A stretch of 64,000 bases of DNA from Caprimulgus europaeus (lineage: Eukaryota > Chordata > Aves > Caprimulgiformes > Caprimulgidae): the NCBI GenBank assembly GCA_907165065.1, contig OU015528.1, positions 36,106,515-36,170,514 on the forward strand. Direction: 5' to 3'. This document shows positions 49,101-61,645 of this stretch, piece after piece. Below the pieces are notes generated by a model. It saw only the letters and a list, made by a program, of their open reading frames with translations. It was not told the DNA's origin and did not search any database. The translations under genes and the position numbers were made by a program. Each line of letters begins with the position of its first letter. Position 1 is the first letter of the stretch.

Positions 49101-52100
49101 CTTCCTCAAGATATTTTCTATCCAAATGCTGAAGGAAAAAAGGAATTATTTGCTGTTATATAATACGGCCAATTCACCCTTTCTTCTATAAGAAATCCAC
49201 AGGAGAGATTGAGGGAGACAGTAACATCCCTGTGATTGACTTAAATTTCCTGCAGTGTATGTGAAGAGAGACATTTGAGCGCGGGACAGTGTGGTCCCAT
49301 GGCCCTGCTTGTCTGAAGGACTCTTGGACAAAGAATTCCCTGGGTACCTGGAGGCTTTGAAGAAGAGAGTCATGACATCCACAGAGGCAACTGCCTTTCT
49401 GAGCTGCAGCCTGGCCTTTCTTTTCCTCCTTAGCTGTCTCACTTTTCAAATACATGCTCTGTTGACAAGATCTCTTGGTAGAAGCCGCAGAAGGGATTCA
49501 GTGGCTGTTTCTGGATGGATGTGAGCAGTAGCAGTCACTGCCTCTATTCCATGAACTACAGAAATCAGTCCATTTCTGGTTCACCTTCCCCCAAAACTGC
49601 TGCAAATAATTTAGAGGAAGCAGAGGTAAAAATTATGTGCAAGACAGAGAAATAAAGCTTGTTGGAATATAATTCAGAATCCTCTATCTCATTAGTATTG
49701 AGAGACAAGATATAGCCACAAATCAGTTATCTAAATGAAACTGCAAATGAGGCTAATAATAAAATTTAGCATGGTAATAAGATAAGAACTAAATACAAGA
49801 TTACAATGTCAGTGGTAGGTTGTAGATATATTTTCTGACTTGAATTCAGGTTTGCATCTAGGGGTTTTAAAGGGCTAAATGGTGTTTTTCTACAGTAAAA
49901 CTACACCAACTTTGTTCAAGGGGTGCTGAAGTAATCCGTTGGAAGTAAACCTTGAACTACACTGAGCTCTAGAATCATTATACCCTAGGCTATTTTTAAT
50001 TAAGATTTATCAGCATTTTTCAACTGGATTACAAAGTGTAAAGCTCCTAGGCATGCTTATGAACAATGCATGGTAAATGTGCTGCAAAACTGTTTTCTGC
50101 TCCCTTCAAACCCTCCAACTCTTCAAGCTGAAAAATAGCATTTTCTGTATGTACTAGCTAATCCTTTGTTATTTAAATATATGGTGGTTAGGGCTGTATT
50201 TTTCTATTGTTTGCATGTGAAGTAGCTTTCATTTCCATAGAATTTGAATGCAACTTGTCATTATTCTCCTACTCTGCAGCTGGTGCACATCTCTGGATGC
50301 TGGCCAGAATGAAAGGTGGATGAAGGGGTGCAAGCTTCTGAAGGGAGTTTGGTTTGGTTTCAAGCACAAGACAACAACCATCCCTCCTTTCCCTTTTCCC
50401 TGTTGTACTAAGTTCAGAAGATGAGGGCTCAGATTCATGTATCTTGGGATTAATTGCAGTTTGAGACTGGTACATGAATTTAAGCATTTATAGTTAGCTC
50501 TTACATGTGAATTAGGTGTCTAATAACAATCCAATTATAATCAGTGAAGATCTAGGAAATTATTCAATTTCCTGAATAAGCATCTAGTGCCAGTTGAGAT
50601 AACTTTGGACATCCCTTGTGGTCTCCAGCTGTTATTCCAGAGGTATATGAGTCTTCCATCAGCCCCATTTGGTACCTGCCATCTCTTGGGCACTTTAAAT
50701 GAAATGAAACACTGATACTAAGGCAACTGCATTAGGCTCCAAGTTGGGAGAGGCTACAGGGTGATTCAGTTTTCCCTGAAGTAGGCATTTAAGTCCGTTG
50801 TCTTGACTAGTAACTATAACGGGAGTTTGAATGCTTTTCAGAGATCCTTAAATGTGGATGTTTTAATCTTGGATAGATCCTAGTCAGAGCAATTGCTTTG
50901 CCTCTGATAATAGCTTGTTATTTTGATGGCCTTAGTTGTTAATTTACAATATGAGAACTTAATTTTTGTACAGCAACACTTTAATAACAAACCTTTAATA
51001 AGCTTTTCCAGGTTAGTGCTGGCCTTCTTTATTATATGCTACATAATATTGTGGCTAAAAAACCTATATATAGATGTGAATATGTAGCTTGAGAATAGTT
51101 AGTTCAGTATTTGTATGAGCTGAAAGTCACTTGCTGAGAATAGTTTGTACACAGGCATGCGTCTACTCTCCCCGTGCACATACATAACGTGAGCAGGTTT
51201 CTTATGTCATCTGATTTAATTTTAAATTATCTCAACAGCACTTTGTATTATTTTAAAATGTTTCCACACAATAAGTTATATGAAAAACTATGTATTGATG
51301 ACTTTTTATCTGGTCTTGGTTAAAATAGTGCATGCAACAGTTGAAATTCCACCAGGAATGGCCTCTTAATCACTCTTGACTTCTGAGCAACAGCCCTTAA
51401 CACCTTACTGTATCCTAGGCTAGATACCACATATTGCCTGGATTGTTTTGAATAGATAAATTTCTAAAGTGTCTCAAACAGTAACATTATTAAAAAACCC
51501 AAAGAAACAACAACAAAATCCTAGTAGCAGCATGAATATATAAACCACTTTATTTCCTGTTTGTATTCTTCCTGTGCAGTAATATGAACAAAATACCTTT
51601 GATCCATTGGCTCCATTTTACAGAAAGGCTATGGCTAACTTGGCAGTCATGGTGTTTGACCAAAAGATCATAGTATAAAAGTGTAACAACAGAACCTGGA
51701 AACCTGATAATTTAGGGTGTTTGGACATATGTTCACTACCAAAGAACTAAAATCAAGTTTGTGAAGAGAAGTAGGAGAAAAAATTGATATAGATACAATT
51801 AGACCTACAGCCCTAACAAAGGGGTTTTCAATATCCCCCTAAATATTAAAGTAATACAAGCTGGAATACTTTTGCTAATGACTAACAAACGGAGAGGAAA
51901 GAACTGAACTTCAGTAGGACACTAAGGCTTCCTTTTGATATTTGTGAAACATGATTCTGGAAGGAGCACAAAATAATTACGAGGAATGGTAGAATAAACT
52001 AATTCTGTAGTGGTGAAGTTGAGCAAGATATTTGAACATATGCTCAACTTTAAATATGAACTATATTTTCAGGCTAGACCCACCAAGAAAGAAAGTACCT

Positions 52101-55100
52101 TCCTTCTACCTAAATTCAAAATTTAAAATTTCAGATTTTTTGTTCAGTTACCACCTAACCTGGAGACAACCAAAGTTTATTTGCAGAAAATTTCAATATG
52201 TTCTATGGACTTTGAATATTTCTTCTGAGAATGAGATAATTCACTGACAGAATAATGGTACAAATTGGAAGCTGATTTTACCTTTTCAGTTTTTCAGACC
52301 GTTTAATTTTGGAAGCACCTACGCAATATGAAGACATTTATGGATCCCTTTGGGGCCTGACTGCCCCATTGTACTGAATGGGAGAGTTCAGTTAAGGTTT
52401 ATGGATTAGATTGTACAGCCACGTGCTACTAAGCTGACCTTTCCTTCACCCAAGTGCAAGTTGGTGTGATGCCTAAGTCTTTGTGGTCTTAATTTGGGTT
52501 TTTGAGTGTTTGTGGTTGTGTTTCTTCAATTATTTTTTTCCTGTTTGGTTGGTTTTTGGTTTTTTGCTATGGTTTTTTTTTTTTTTGCACTCTTTGAAAT
52601 ATGTATGTATAAGGTAGCTTTCTTTTTTTGTAGGCTTGGTGCAGTAAGTGCTTTGTTTACGTTTAGATGTGGTTTTTATCTCCGAGTGAGAAGGTTGTGT
52701 TTTTGTATAAGGATACAAGGCAATGCATGATCAAGAATGATAGTGGAAAACTGATCCAGTGTACTGTTAGGAAAAACCATTAAGATATTTACAGAACATT
52801 CCCCATTATCACACTCAGTGAGGAAACATAGCAAGTAGGAAGGTAACAGTTATCACAGCCTAGGTCATTCATTCAGATTCTGCATTTAGATCCAGTGAAC
52901 TTGAATATATTTCTGGACTTTTAAGGTAGAACGCACACAAGTTGTTGTCTCTGGCTGTAGATTTCTAAGCAAGAGTCAGGGCTTAGGTTGTGTCTGAGGT
53001 TATTATGGCTCAGCTGATCTGCAGTAACCTGTGAAGTGCAATGTGCATGCTAAGCCTGTAGTCAGTACGTAATCAGTGCAGGGCAATTGTACTGGATGTA
53101 ACCCTGTTTCATTGTGGGCTAAGGGAAATCAAGTCCGTAGCCTACACTGAGTGCAAGATAGCATGTGAAGAGATAGTTGTTGGTCTGATGAGTGTCGAGC
53201 TAGTAAGCTACAGTAAATTGCTTCCCTAGTTTTCCCTCGTGTTTTGAACTCTCTCTGGAGAGCTGAGAACTCATCACTGGAACCCTGTGACCACTGCTTG
53301 CTTCTCCAAACTCCTAAGAAGAGTACCTGGAAAAGAGTGTGCTGACAGGGCACACAGTGAGGAAAGCAAACAGATGTATTCCTTGCAAAAGGTTCAGCAC
53401 TGCTTGTTTTAGAAAGTACTAGTTGTTTTTTTTCATCCTCCTCTCTGAAGGACTCTTTAGAAAATGGGCCAGGATCTTTTAAGTTCTTCTCCCTAGAACT
53501 TTATTTTTGAAAGACTGGTTTCTGCAGATTGCTCTCTTCTATCACTGACTTCTATGACATTGTCTGTTTCATGTCAGATCTTTTCCATGTTCATCATTCT
53601 TCCGATACTCTCCTGCTGTGCATTTTTTGGGTTTTATTAATAATTTTTAAACTTGTTTTTTTCCTCCTCTTTCTTCTCCAGGGTTCAGAACATATACAAG
53701 TATAGTTCTTCTTAGGAGAAATATCTACTCAAATATCTACTTCAAATTTTTTGCTAACTCATTCCCACAAGAAAGGTGGTTATCCTAGATTTTACCAGTG
53801 CGTTGCTTAATTATTTGTGTTCATTCGGGATCTAATTGAAGTTTGTCATCTGTTGTCTGCCATGGCCATTCCTCCCTTGATTGCTGGTTGGAACAGCCCT
53901 ATTGGAGCAGGCATGCTGAACAATTTTGAGCCCTAAACATGAAAGGAACAGGATGCTCTGGGGATCATACCTTTCTTACATGTTTCTTGTCAAAGGCTAT
54001 AATTAGAAGCACAGTCTAGCTGCACTGCAAATATTTGAGGCATTAAATAATGGCTCTGCAATATGATGCTGGATCAAATTAATACAGTAACCATATCCTA
54101 TCACATATTTAGTGTTTCATGTTGTGGTCTGTCTGATTCTGATGCCAATGATGGCCCATATTTTCACTGGTTTTATACAAATTTCATTTGCAATCTTTTA
54201 ACCTCTTCAAGCTTTATTGTCTCAGATAAATCAGTTGTCCAGCTTATTTTTACAGCCTGGTGTATGCCTGGTCAATTCATTAATAGAAAACTCTCTCTCA
54301 TTCAGTTCTGCCCAAATTCTGTTCTGCTTTGCCTTTGCCTTTGCCTCAGTAAGTGCAATTTGGTGATGGAAATACCAGCAGCCACTAAAAGGAAAAAACC
54401 CTAGGATTTTCCAAAGGTGGTAGAGAAAACAAGGATGACAAATTGCCAGCCAGAGCCAGACTTTTCTTATAAATCAGGTTGTCTTTATTTTCATGCTTAG
54501 CAATTATAACCATATGTTTCTGTTTTGTGCATGAATCATCTCTGATACTTGGATTCCAGAGTTATGGAGGTACAGCATAAGTGTACCACGCTATTTATGA
54601 GTTTAGGGAGACAGGGTGCTGAAAAGGCCTTAATTGCTCAGAAATAACGTGGTAATTACTGATATGGTGACTTGGTGCCACCAGACTCTTTATCACACTC
54701 TCCAATGGTGGGTCAGTGACATTGACCACGCTGGGTACCTCTTCTGCCTGATGAGTTACAGTACTGAGGAAGGGCTATGTGGAGGACAGCCTCATGGTCA
54801 GATCTTCTTGTTAAGTTGATATGTACGTCTATTATCATGGTTATGATGTTTTAATTTATCAGAGTGAAAAATGTCTGAGATTTTGAGTAGCATTGCTTGC
54901 AAGCTATGGATTTGGACATATACATGGTGGGATGCACACTTCCTTTGTGACTTCTTTATAGTCACCAACGATGACAGACAGGCATGGTCCACAGAAATAA
55001 GATTCAAGATTTCATACAGCACAGTTCTAGAACTGTTCTGAATGAAAGGGGGTTTTTATGGTCTATCTCTGCTATGCACTGGACTGCACAGTGTATAAAG

Positions 55101-58100
55101 CTACAAGATGACCGTTATTTCTCTTAATTTCATCAAATACTCCCCATCTGCACCCACTACCCTTAAGAGAATATTAAACATAACTCTCCACTTGGTTATA
55201 TTAGAGCTATCCACATGGCCACTTTTTGGGTATCTGTCACTACATCTAGACTTGGGTGGCTCTACAACTAGACCTGGGCAAAATTAGTTTTTTTCAATAC
55301 GCCTCTCTCAGTCAGTTGTTATAGCAGGGTAAAGCTAAAGCCACTTATATATACACATTGGAGTCCTGATGTCCCAGATGAGTCACAAAGAAAACTCTCT
55401 GAGCTAGTTCACCAAAAATACTGTCTCGACTTTCTCAGGTTCCAAGAAATTTCAATCTGTGCAGAACTTATAAAAGAGTATTAAAATTCAGCATAGCATA
55501 GGAGAATTACATCATGTCACACATGCTTTCAAAAATAACATCTTGTTGATGGTGTTCAAGTAACAGTATTTAATTGTGCATTTTTCACAGTTTTTCAAGA
55601 TGTTTAGTGAAATTTTACATGAAGCTAAAGCCTTTTTCACTCTGTGTACTGCAGGAAGTAGATTGCAGCCCTGAGAGAGGACAAGCCATTTCATTTTGCC
55701 CTCAAAACTTTATCTGCTTTATTTAATTAACACAGCTGTGTCCAATCTCCATTTCCCCTCCTGTCTTTGAGACCCTCTGGATGATAGAAAATGTCACAGG
55801 TTGGATGTTGCCCCTCAGAGCCAGATGGCACTTCAACTGGTACCTGCAATTGCTAAATTTACTACTTTAGAATGGGGGGTACTGCTGAAAGTAGAGATTT
55901 TCTTTGTCCAGAGCCAGGTTTTACACAAGGGGAATTTGTTGCAACTTTAACTTTTCAAATAGCTCTAGGTCACTGTTGTAGGATCTTTCAGTTACAAATT
56001 TCTGTCATAGAGGGGAGAACCAATGTGTTTGTTCATTCCGAGCACGTTGCTCCCAGTGCAGGACAGAAAAGGATGAGACCAAGGCTTGGCATTGGCAGAT
56101 GTGTGCTAACAGGAAAATTCCTGGAAGTGGGTTTTGGCTGGTGAAATTTGGCAGAATAAAAGCCTCTTTTTCTGTCTCGATGTGAAAAGAGTATTCGTGC
56201 TTGGGAATCTGTCCCCATGTCTTTTTGTGCATGTGTAGTCACAGAGCAGGTGGCATATAGGTTGTACCATACAGAGATCAACACATGCAAATTAGAATGA
56301 ACTTAAATACAGACTCTGGAAATGGTATAGCTTCTTATGGAGTTCTGCATGCTGTTGCTCTGCTCCCAAATACACATGCCCTTGTCTTTAGACTTGGGAA
56401 GCAATTTAAGCAATCAACTCTGGCATATTTGGAAAAGATTATAAACTTATATGAACAAGGACATTTGTTGCATGGCCATTGCCTGGGTGTGGAACATAGA
56501 TATGCTCTGAACATCTACTGGTTTGAACAGTAGGTAGTTTCTTCTGTTTTCTCATTAAATCACCTAATGTTTCACACATCAAATAGATAGTTGTAAATAG
56601 CAGCAGATAAACCTTTTGCTTATGGGACCTGTGTTAATCACCTAAAGACGGTGAACTCCATATTTAGCATTTGCTTATGTTAGCATTTGAGCTTGAATTA
56701 TGGAGATGCTTTTGAAATCAATATTTCCATTTTGGTTCTGAGAGCAGCTTTGGACCACTCTCATGGATGAAACTAAACCAGTTGAAAGTGCTCCAACAAC
56801 CAGTGTGTATTCAGTCCATGGAGTTATTTGGAAATAGTCCCCTTCCTACACATTCTATGTGTACTTTGGATGTCATGTCCTTAACACCAGCTGTTTCACA
56901 CTACAAATCCCCTATTGGGCTGTGCTGCTTCCTGACACAGCCCTAAAGCTCTTCAGGCAGGAACAAGGAGGGATGCTCTGACTCAGGAAACCATAGTGGG
57001 AGGATGTCTTATCTAGGAGGTACAAATTAATTCCAATTTGGGGTCTAAACTAATAAAACATCCTTCTTCTCTTAGAGGTGAAGGGCTTACTTTGTGATCA
57101 GTGGAAGAGATAATCCTACAAATGCCTACAAAATCTGCATTTAATATGGTCTGTCCCTATCAAAACATCTTGTGAAAGCCATTGGCTAAGGTCAGCATCT
57201 TATAGGGTTATGCTTTGGCATCTTAGAAATCTTTGCCTCAAAACTGCTTTATGCAACTATGTGCCTGTATAGTAGTAAAATTATATTAACAATGTTACTA
57301 ATCATAAAAGATAAATGCTTTTAAGACCTATGGCTTGCAGCACATCTGGTCCTCTTGTCTCAGTGTTTCAGAGAAAAAAGCTCAGTGTTAAATACTTGGC
57401 CGATTTGGGCCTGCAGGCTTGAGAACCTGGTTTGGCTGTGTTGTATGCTCAGGTAGATAATAGCTGGGTTTCAAGCTTGCACAGCTGTTTTGAGACCATT
57501 ATCTTTTCATTACACTTGTGCGTGCCATAGCTGAGTTCATCTTTCCATGTGTAAATCTAACTCACCAGTGCATCGTGCAAAATTGTATGTGTGCTACTCT
57601 TTCTCTTTCTTTGTGTGTTAAAATTAATATATACTCATCAGAGGAAAGCAGTGATGGTAACAGAGCCCTAAGTAGGGCAACTTCTATACAGTTACAGGAA
57701 ATCATAATCCTCAATGAAGCTGCAAATTTGCACTTGTCAGTCCCTCTTTCTACTGATATGTTTCTTGAGCTCATCAAAGAAAAATCAAAAAGGAGCATAT
57801 TTTCCTCTTACTACCCTTAGTAAGAACTACTGTGATGAAAACCTAGATTTTTAAATTTTAGTATTTACTTTTATTATTATATTTAAAATCTCTACTTCTA
57901 AAATTCTGGTTCCATGTATGTCCTGGCTCTGAGGGGGTCTTGCCTGTAGCTGAGACGATGGTAGAATTGGACCAGCCATGCTGCTGTAGCTCCACAGCCC
58001 CTATCCTACAATGACCCCTGCCCATCTTTCATTCCCCAGTGCCTCTGCTCATATATAAACCAGAGCAGGAGCGTGAAAATGCTCAGATGACTTCTGAAGA

Positions 58101-59868
58101 TGTCATGGTGCACCCGTGCGTTGCTCATACTTCCAACCGTGCCTGCCAACACCCTGGCTGTTAATCCCGGGAGCTGCTGTTGCATTGTGCTCTCACCCAT
58201 GTGAATGCCATATGAACGAGGTGCGTGCAGCCTGCCAGGGTGGGCAGAGCAGGGAAAGAGGAGCTTGTTCAGCCCTTCTCCTCCTCTTCTTGCCTTATTA
58301 CTGTTCCATACTGTACTGCATCCAGAGGCAATCCTTGATCACTATTATATTTTCTAGACTCTCTGAAAGTACTATTTCTACTACTAATGTAGAAATAACA
58401 TTGATCTCTTCAAAGCCCTACTCCGTTTTCTACTACAGAAAGATAATTCTTTACGTAATTGTGCATTACTTTTGCTTTTCTGTCTGGTAATGGATTTTTT
58501 GTAAGTAATACTGTTCATTGCTGCCACTATTAACCCCCCTATTCTGTCACCCATTTAACTTGTCACATTACAATGTGTTTATTGAATCTTGTCTCAACTT
58601 GTACTTTAAGTACTGTAAGCCCATTCCGCCGTTAACTCCACAAAATCTTGATCAGATTGGAGCTTCTGTCTATTGCCATAATGAAAATATTAAGCAGTAA
58701 TTTCCTCCTGAGATAGCAGTAGACGTAGCATTTCTGGGACTCTTGAACTGCTTATCAAATAAAAATTATAACACCTGTAGCTGAAATGAAGTGAAATACT
58801 CAGTGACTGCTGTGCTAACGTTTCCATGAAGGATTTTAAACTGAAAATGTATGCAAAACCAGAGACAATGCTTAGTATAAAAGTTTATTCGAACATTATG
58901 AAAGAGTGAGAGGAAATATTTTTCTGATATACAGTTTGATATTAACATTTTTTATAGAGAAGTGATTTTTCTCAGCATTTTGTTGAGGAAATAAACTATC
59001 AAGATTTTTATGCATGTTTCAGCTGTGGGTGTGAAGACGTGACAACACTTCCCTCCCTCCCTCTCTCACCCCTCTGCAAGAATTTGATTCTTTGATCTTT
59101 GTCCGTGCAGGCAAGATAAATGCTGCATGCAGTGCTGTTGGATTATTCCCAAACTAGGTTCTTCCATTAAGGATATTATTTTGAAATATATTATGACCTC
59201 TGACCAGTGATTAAATATCTTATGAAACTAGAGCTGTATCTCTGCTTTTACTGGCAAAGACATTGATGATGCTTCAAGTTTGCAGTCTTGCTCAAGTCTA
59301 AGAAACTAATTCATTGTGTCCAGTGGAAGCACTGAGACAGGATGGTCATTAATCAGTTACTTCACAATTACTCACCTATTTAAGACAGTTATGCATCATC
59401 TGCAACAGCTCTTAACTTTAGTTCTCCTGTGGTATGGAAATGCACAATTTAAATACTATTATAGTTTGATTCATGTTTTCCTGTCATACTATATTATAGT
59501 ATTTCTGGTGTTGTGGCAAGAACAGCGTTTATGAGTATCCATTGCTTTGGCTGTGTCTCGGTGTTTAATCACTCTACCATGAGCAATATCTCTGAAAGGG
59601 TAACAGGATGTGAACATCCTGGTTCATGAAGAGTATATGCAACATGATTATTAAACAATTAATCTCCATAGGTCATGTTTTCTAAGTGTATTAATACATG
59701 TTTCAAGCATTTTAGGAGGTATGAGACTACAGTAATAGATTTATTGGCACTGGAGTATGGAATGTATGCCTTTAATAGTAAGGTAACAGGTTTGGTGAAT
59801 ACAGTTAATTTGTCCTCTGCCACATTCTGTGAACCAAAATGATTAACAGTAAGTTCTCCAGAATAAGA
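46121..59868. other. AT-rich stretch without a recognisable gene
   Basis: Open frames here are at most 124 codons and show no domain. The stretch includes T runs (15 T at 48115-48129), a T/G-rich patch at 52490-52590, and a short TTTGCC triplication near 54325-54345. I see no CR1, LTR or DNA-transposon ends. Several strongly AT-rich blocks (for example 47140-47340) could be conserved non-coding elements, but that cannot be judged from one sequence. Confidence 0.6.
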
Positions 59869-60790
59869 GAATCATAGAATCATTGAGGTTGGAAGAGACC
59901 CTTAAGGTGATTGAGTCCAACATAAACATAACATCACCAAGTCCACCACTAAACTATGTCCCTAAGTGCCATGTCTACATGTCTTCTGAATACCTCCAGG
60001 GATGGTGACTTCACCACTTCCCTGGGCAGCCTGTTCCAATGCTTGATAACCCCTTTGGAGAAGAAATTTTTCCTGATATCCAATCTAAACTTCCCCTGGT
60101 GCAATTTGAAGCCATTTCCTCTTGTCCCATCACTTGCTACTTGGGAGAAGAGTCCGACACCCACCTTACTACACCTTCCTTTCAGGTAGTTTGAGAGAGC
60201 AATAAGTTCTCCCCTCGGCCTCCTTTTCTCTAGACTAAACAACCTCAGCTCCCTCAGCCGCTCCTCATAAGACCTTAACCAGCTTTGTTGCCCTTCTTTG
60301 GACATGCTCCAGGGCCTCCATGTCTGTTTTTTGGTGAGGGGCCTAAAACTGGAGACAGTACTTGAAGTACAGCCTCACCAGTGCTGAATACAGCGGGATG
60401 ATCAATCCCCCAGTCCTGCTGGCCATGCTGTTTCTGATACAAGCCAGGATATTATTTGCCTTTTTGGCCACCTGGGCACACTGCTGGCTCAGTTTCAGCT
60501 GGCTGTTGTCCAGTACCCCCAGGTCCTTTTCTGCTGGGCAACTTTCCAGTCATTCTTCCCCAAGCCTTTAGCATTGCATGGGGTTGTTGTAATCCAAGTG
60601 CAGACCTGGCACTTGGCCTTGCTGGACTTCATACAATTGGCCTCAGCCTGTCTAGATCCCTCTGTAGCATCTTTCTACCCTCAAGTAGATCAACACTCCC
60701 ACTTAACTTGGTGTCATCTTTAGCTTTACTGAGAGTGTGTTTGATTTCTTCGTGTAGATCATTAATCAAGATATTAAAGAAAACTGGCCT
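59869..60790 (-). mobile_element. CR1 retroposon, 5'-truncated, minus strand
   Basis: On the minus strand this copy holds the C-terminal third of the CR1 reverse-transcriptase ORF plus the 3' tail. The 3' end is the GAATCATAGAATCATTGAGG stretch on the plus strand at 59869. The best-kept coding piece is 59949-60305 (118 codons), with [20 protein letters not shown], then [21 protein letters not shown], then [21 protein letters not shown]. These blocks are diagnostic of the CR1 ORF2 C-terminus. Upstream (60306-60790) the coding sense is still traceable (for example near 60740 the DLHEE and TLSK blocks) but is broken by indels and stops. Full CR1 elements are about 4.5 kb, so most of the 5' part is missing, as is usual for CR1. 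No active protein is expected. Confidence 0.95.
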
Positions 60791-60990
60791 CAATTTGATG
60801 GTGTGACCTTACTTAATCAAAAGCTCTTATGTCAAAGCAAAATTTACCAAGAAATCAGGTTATTTGTGGAAGATTTTTTTTTTAAGTTTCAGTAATTGTT
60901 CTCAAAATTTAATCAATTGTCATTGATCCCAGCAGTAGCCTATTATAGGACGGTGGATTGCACTTATTTTGTAAGAAATGATTGCAGTAA
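60791..60990. other. spacer between CR1 and the pyrimidine array
   Basis: These 200 bp of AT-rich sequence hold no recognisable feature. Confidence 0.6.
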
Positions 60991-61645
60991 TTCCTTCCTT
61001 CCTTCCTTCCTTCCTTCCTTCCTTCCTTCCTTCCTTCCTTCCTTCCTTCCTTCCTTCCTTCCTTCCTTCCTTCCTTCCTTCCTTCCTTCCTTCCTTCCTT
61101 CCTTCCTTCCTTCCTTCCTTCCTTCCTTCCTTCCTTCCTTCCTTCCTTCCTTCCTTCCTTCCTTCCTTCCCCCCTTCCCCCTCTTCCCCCCTTCCCCCCT
61201 TCCCCCCTTCCCCCCTTCCCCCCTTCCCCCCTCCCCCCCTTCCCCCCTTCCCCCCTTCCCCCCTTCCCCCCTTCCCCCCTTCCCCCCTTCCCCCCTTCCC
61301 CCCTTCCCCCCTTCCCCCCTTCCCCCCTTCCCCCCTTCCCCCCTTCCCCCCTTCCCTCCTTCCCTCCTTCCCTCCTTCCCTCCTTCCCCCCTTCCCCCCT
61401 TCCCCCCTTCCCCCCTTCCCCCCTTCCCCCCTTCCCCCCTTCCCCCCTTCCCCCCTTCCCCCCTTCCCCCCTTCCCCCCTTCCTTCCTTCCCCCCTTCCC
61501 TCCTTCCCCCCTTCCTTCCTTCCCCCCTTCCTTCCTTCCCCCCTTCCTTCCTTCCCCCCTTCCTTCCTTCCCCCCTTCCTTCCTTCCCTCCTTCCTTCCT
61601 TCCTTCCTTCCTTCCTTCCTTCCTTCCTTCCTTCCTTCCTTCCTT
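60991..61645 (+). repeat. 655-bp polypyrimidine tandem array, (TTCC)n to (TTCCCCCC)n
   Basis: Every base on the plus strand is C or T. The first 180 bp (60991-61170) are 45 perfect TTCC units. From about 61171 to 61350 the unit is the octamer TTCCCCCC with few exceptions (TTCCCCCT near 61190, one slipped unit near 61230). A short block of TTCCCTCC octamers follows at about 61353-61385, and then TTCCCCCC again to about 61480. A 16-bp unit (TTCCCCCC plus TTCCTTCC) recurs about five times to 61580. The array ends in about 60 bp of TTCC. The minus strand is pure purine with repeated G6 runs. Open frames across it on both strands (227-296 codons of [12 protein letters not shown] or KEGR-type repeats) are artefacts of the repeat, not genes. 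Confidence 0.97.

Noticed and set aside
60362-60806. Plus-strand open frames of 69 and 116 codons
   Set aside because: They are antisense to the CR1 reverse-transcriptase region, whose coding sense is clearly on the minus strand.
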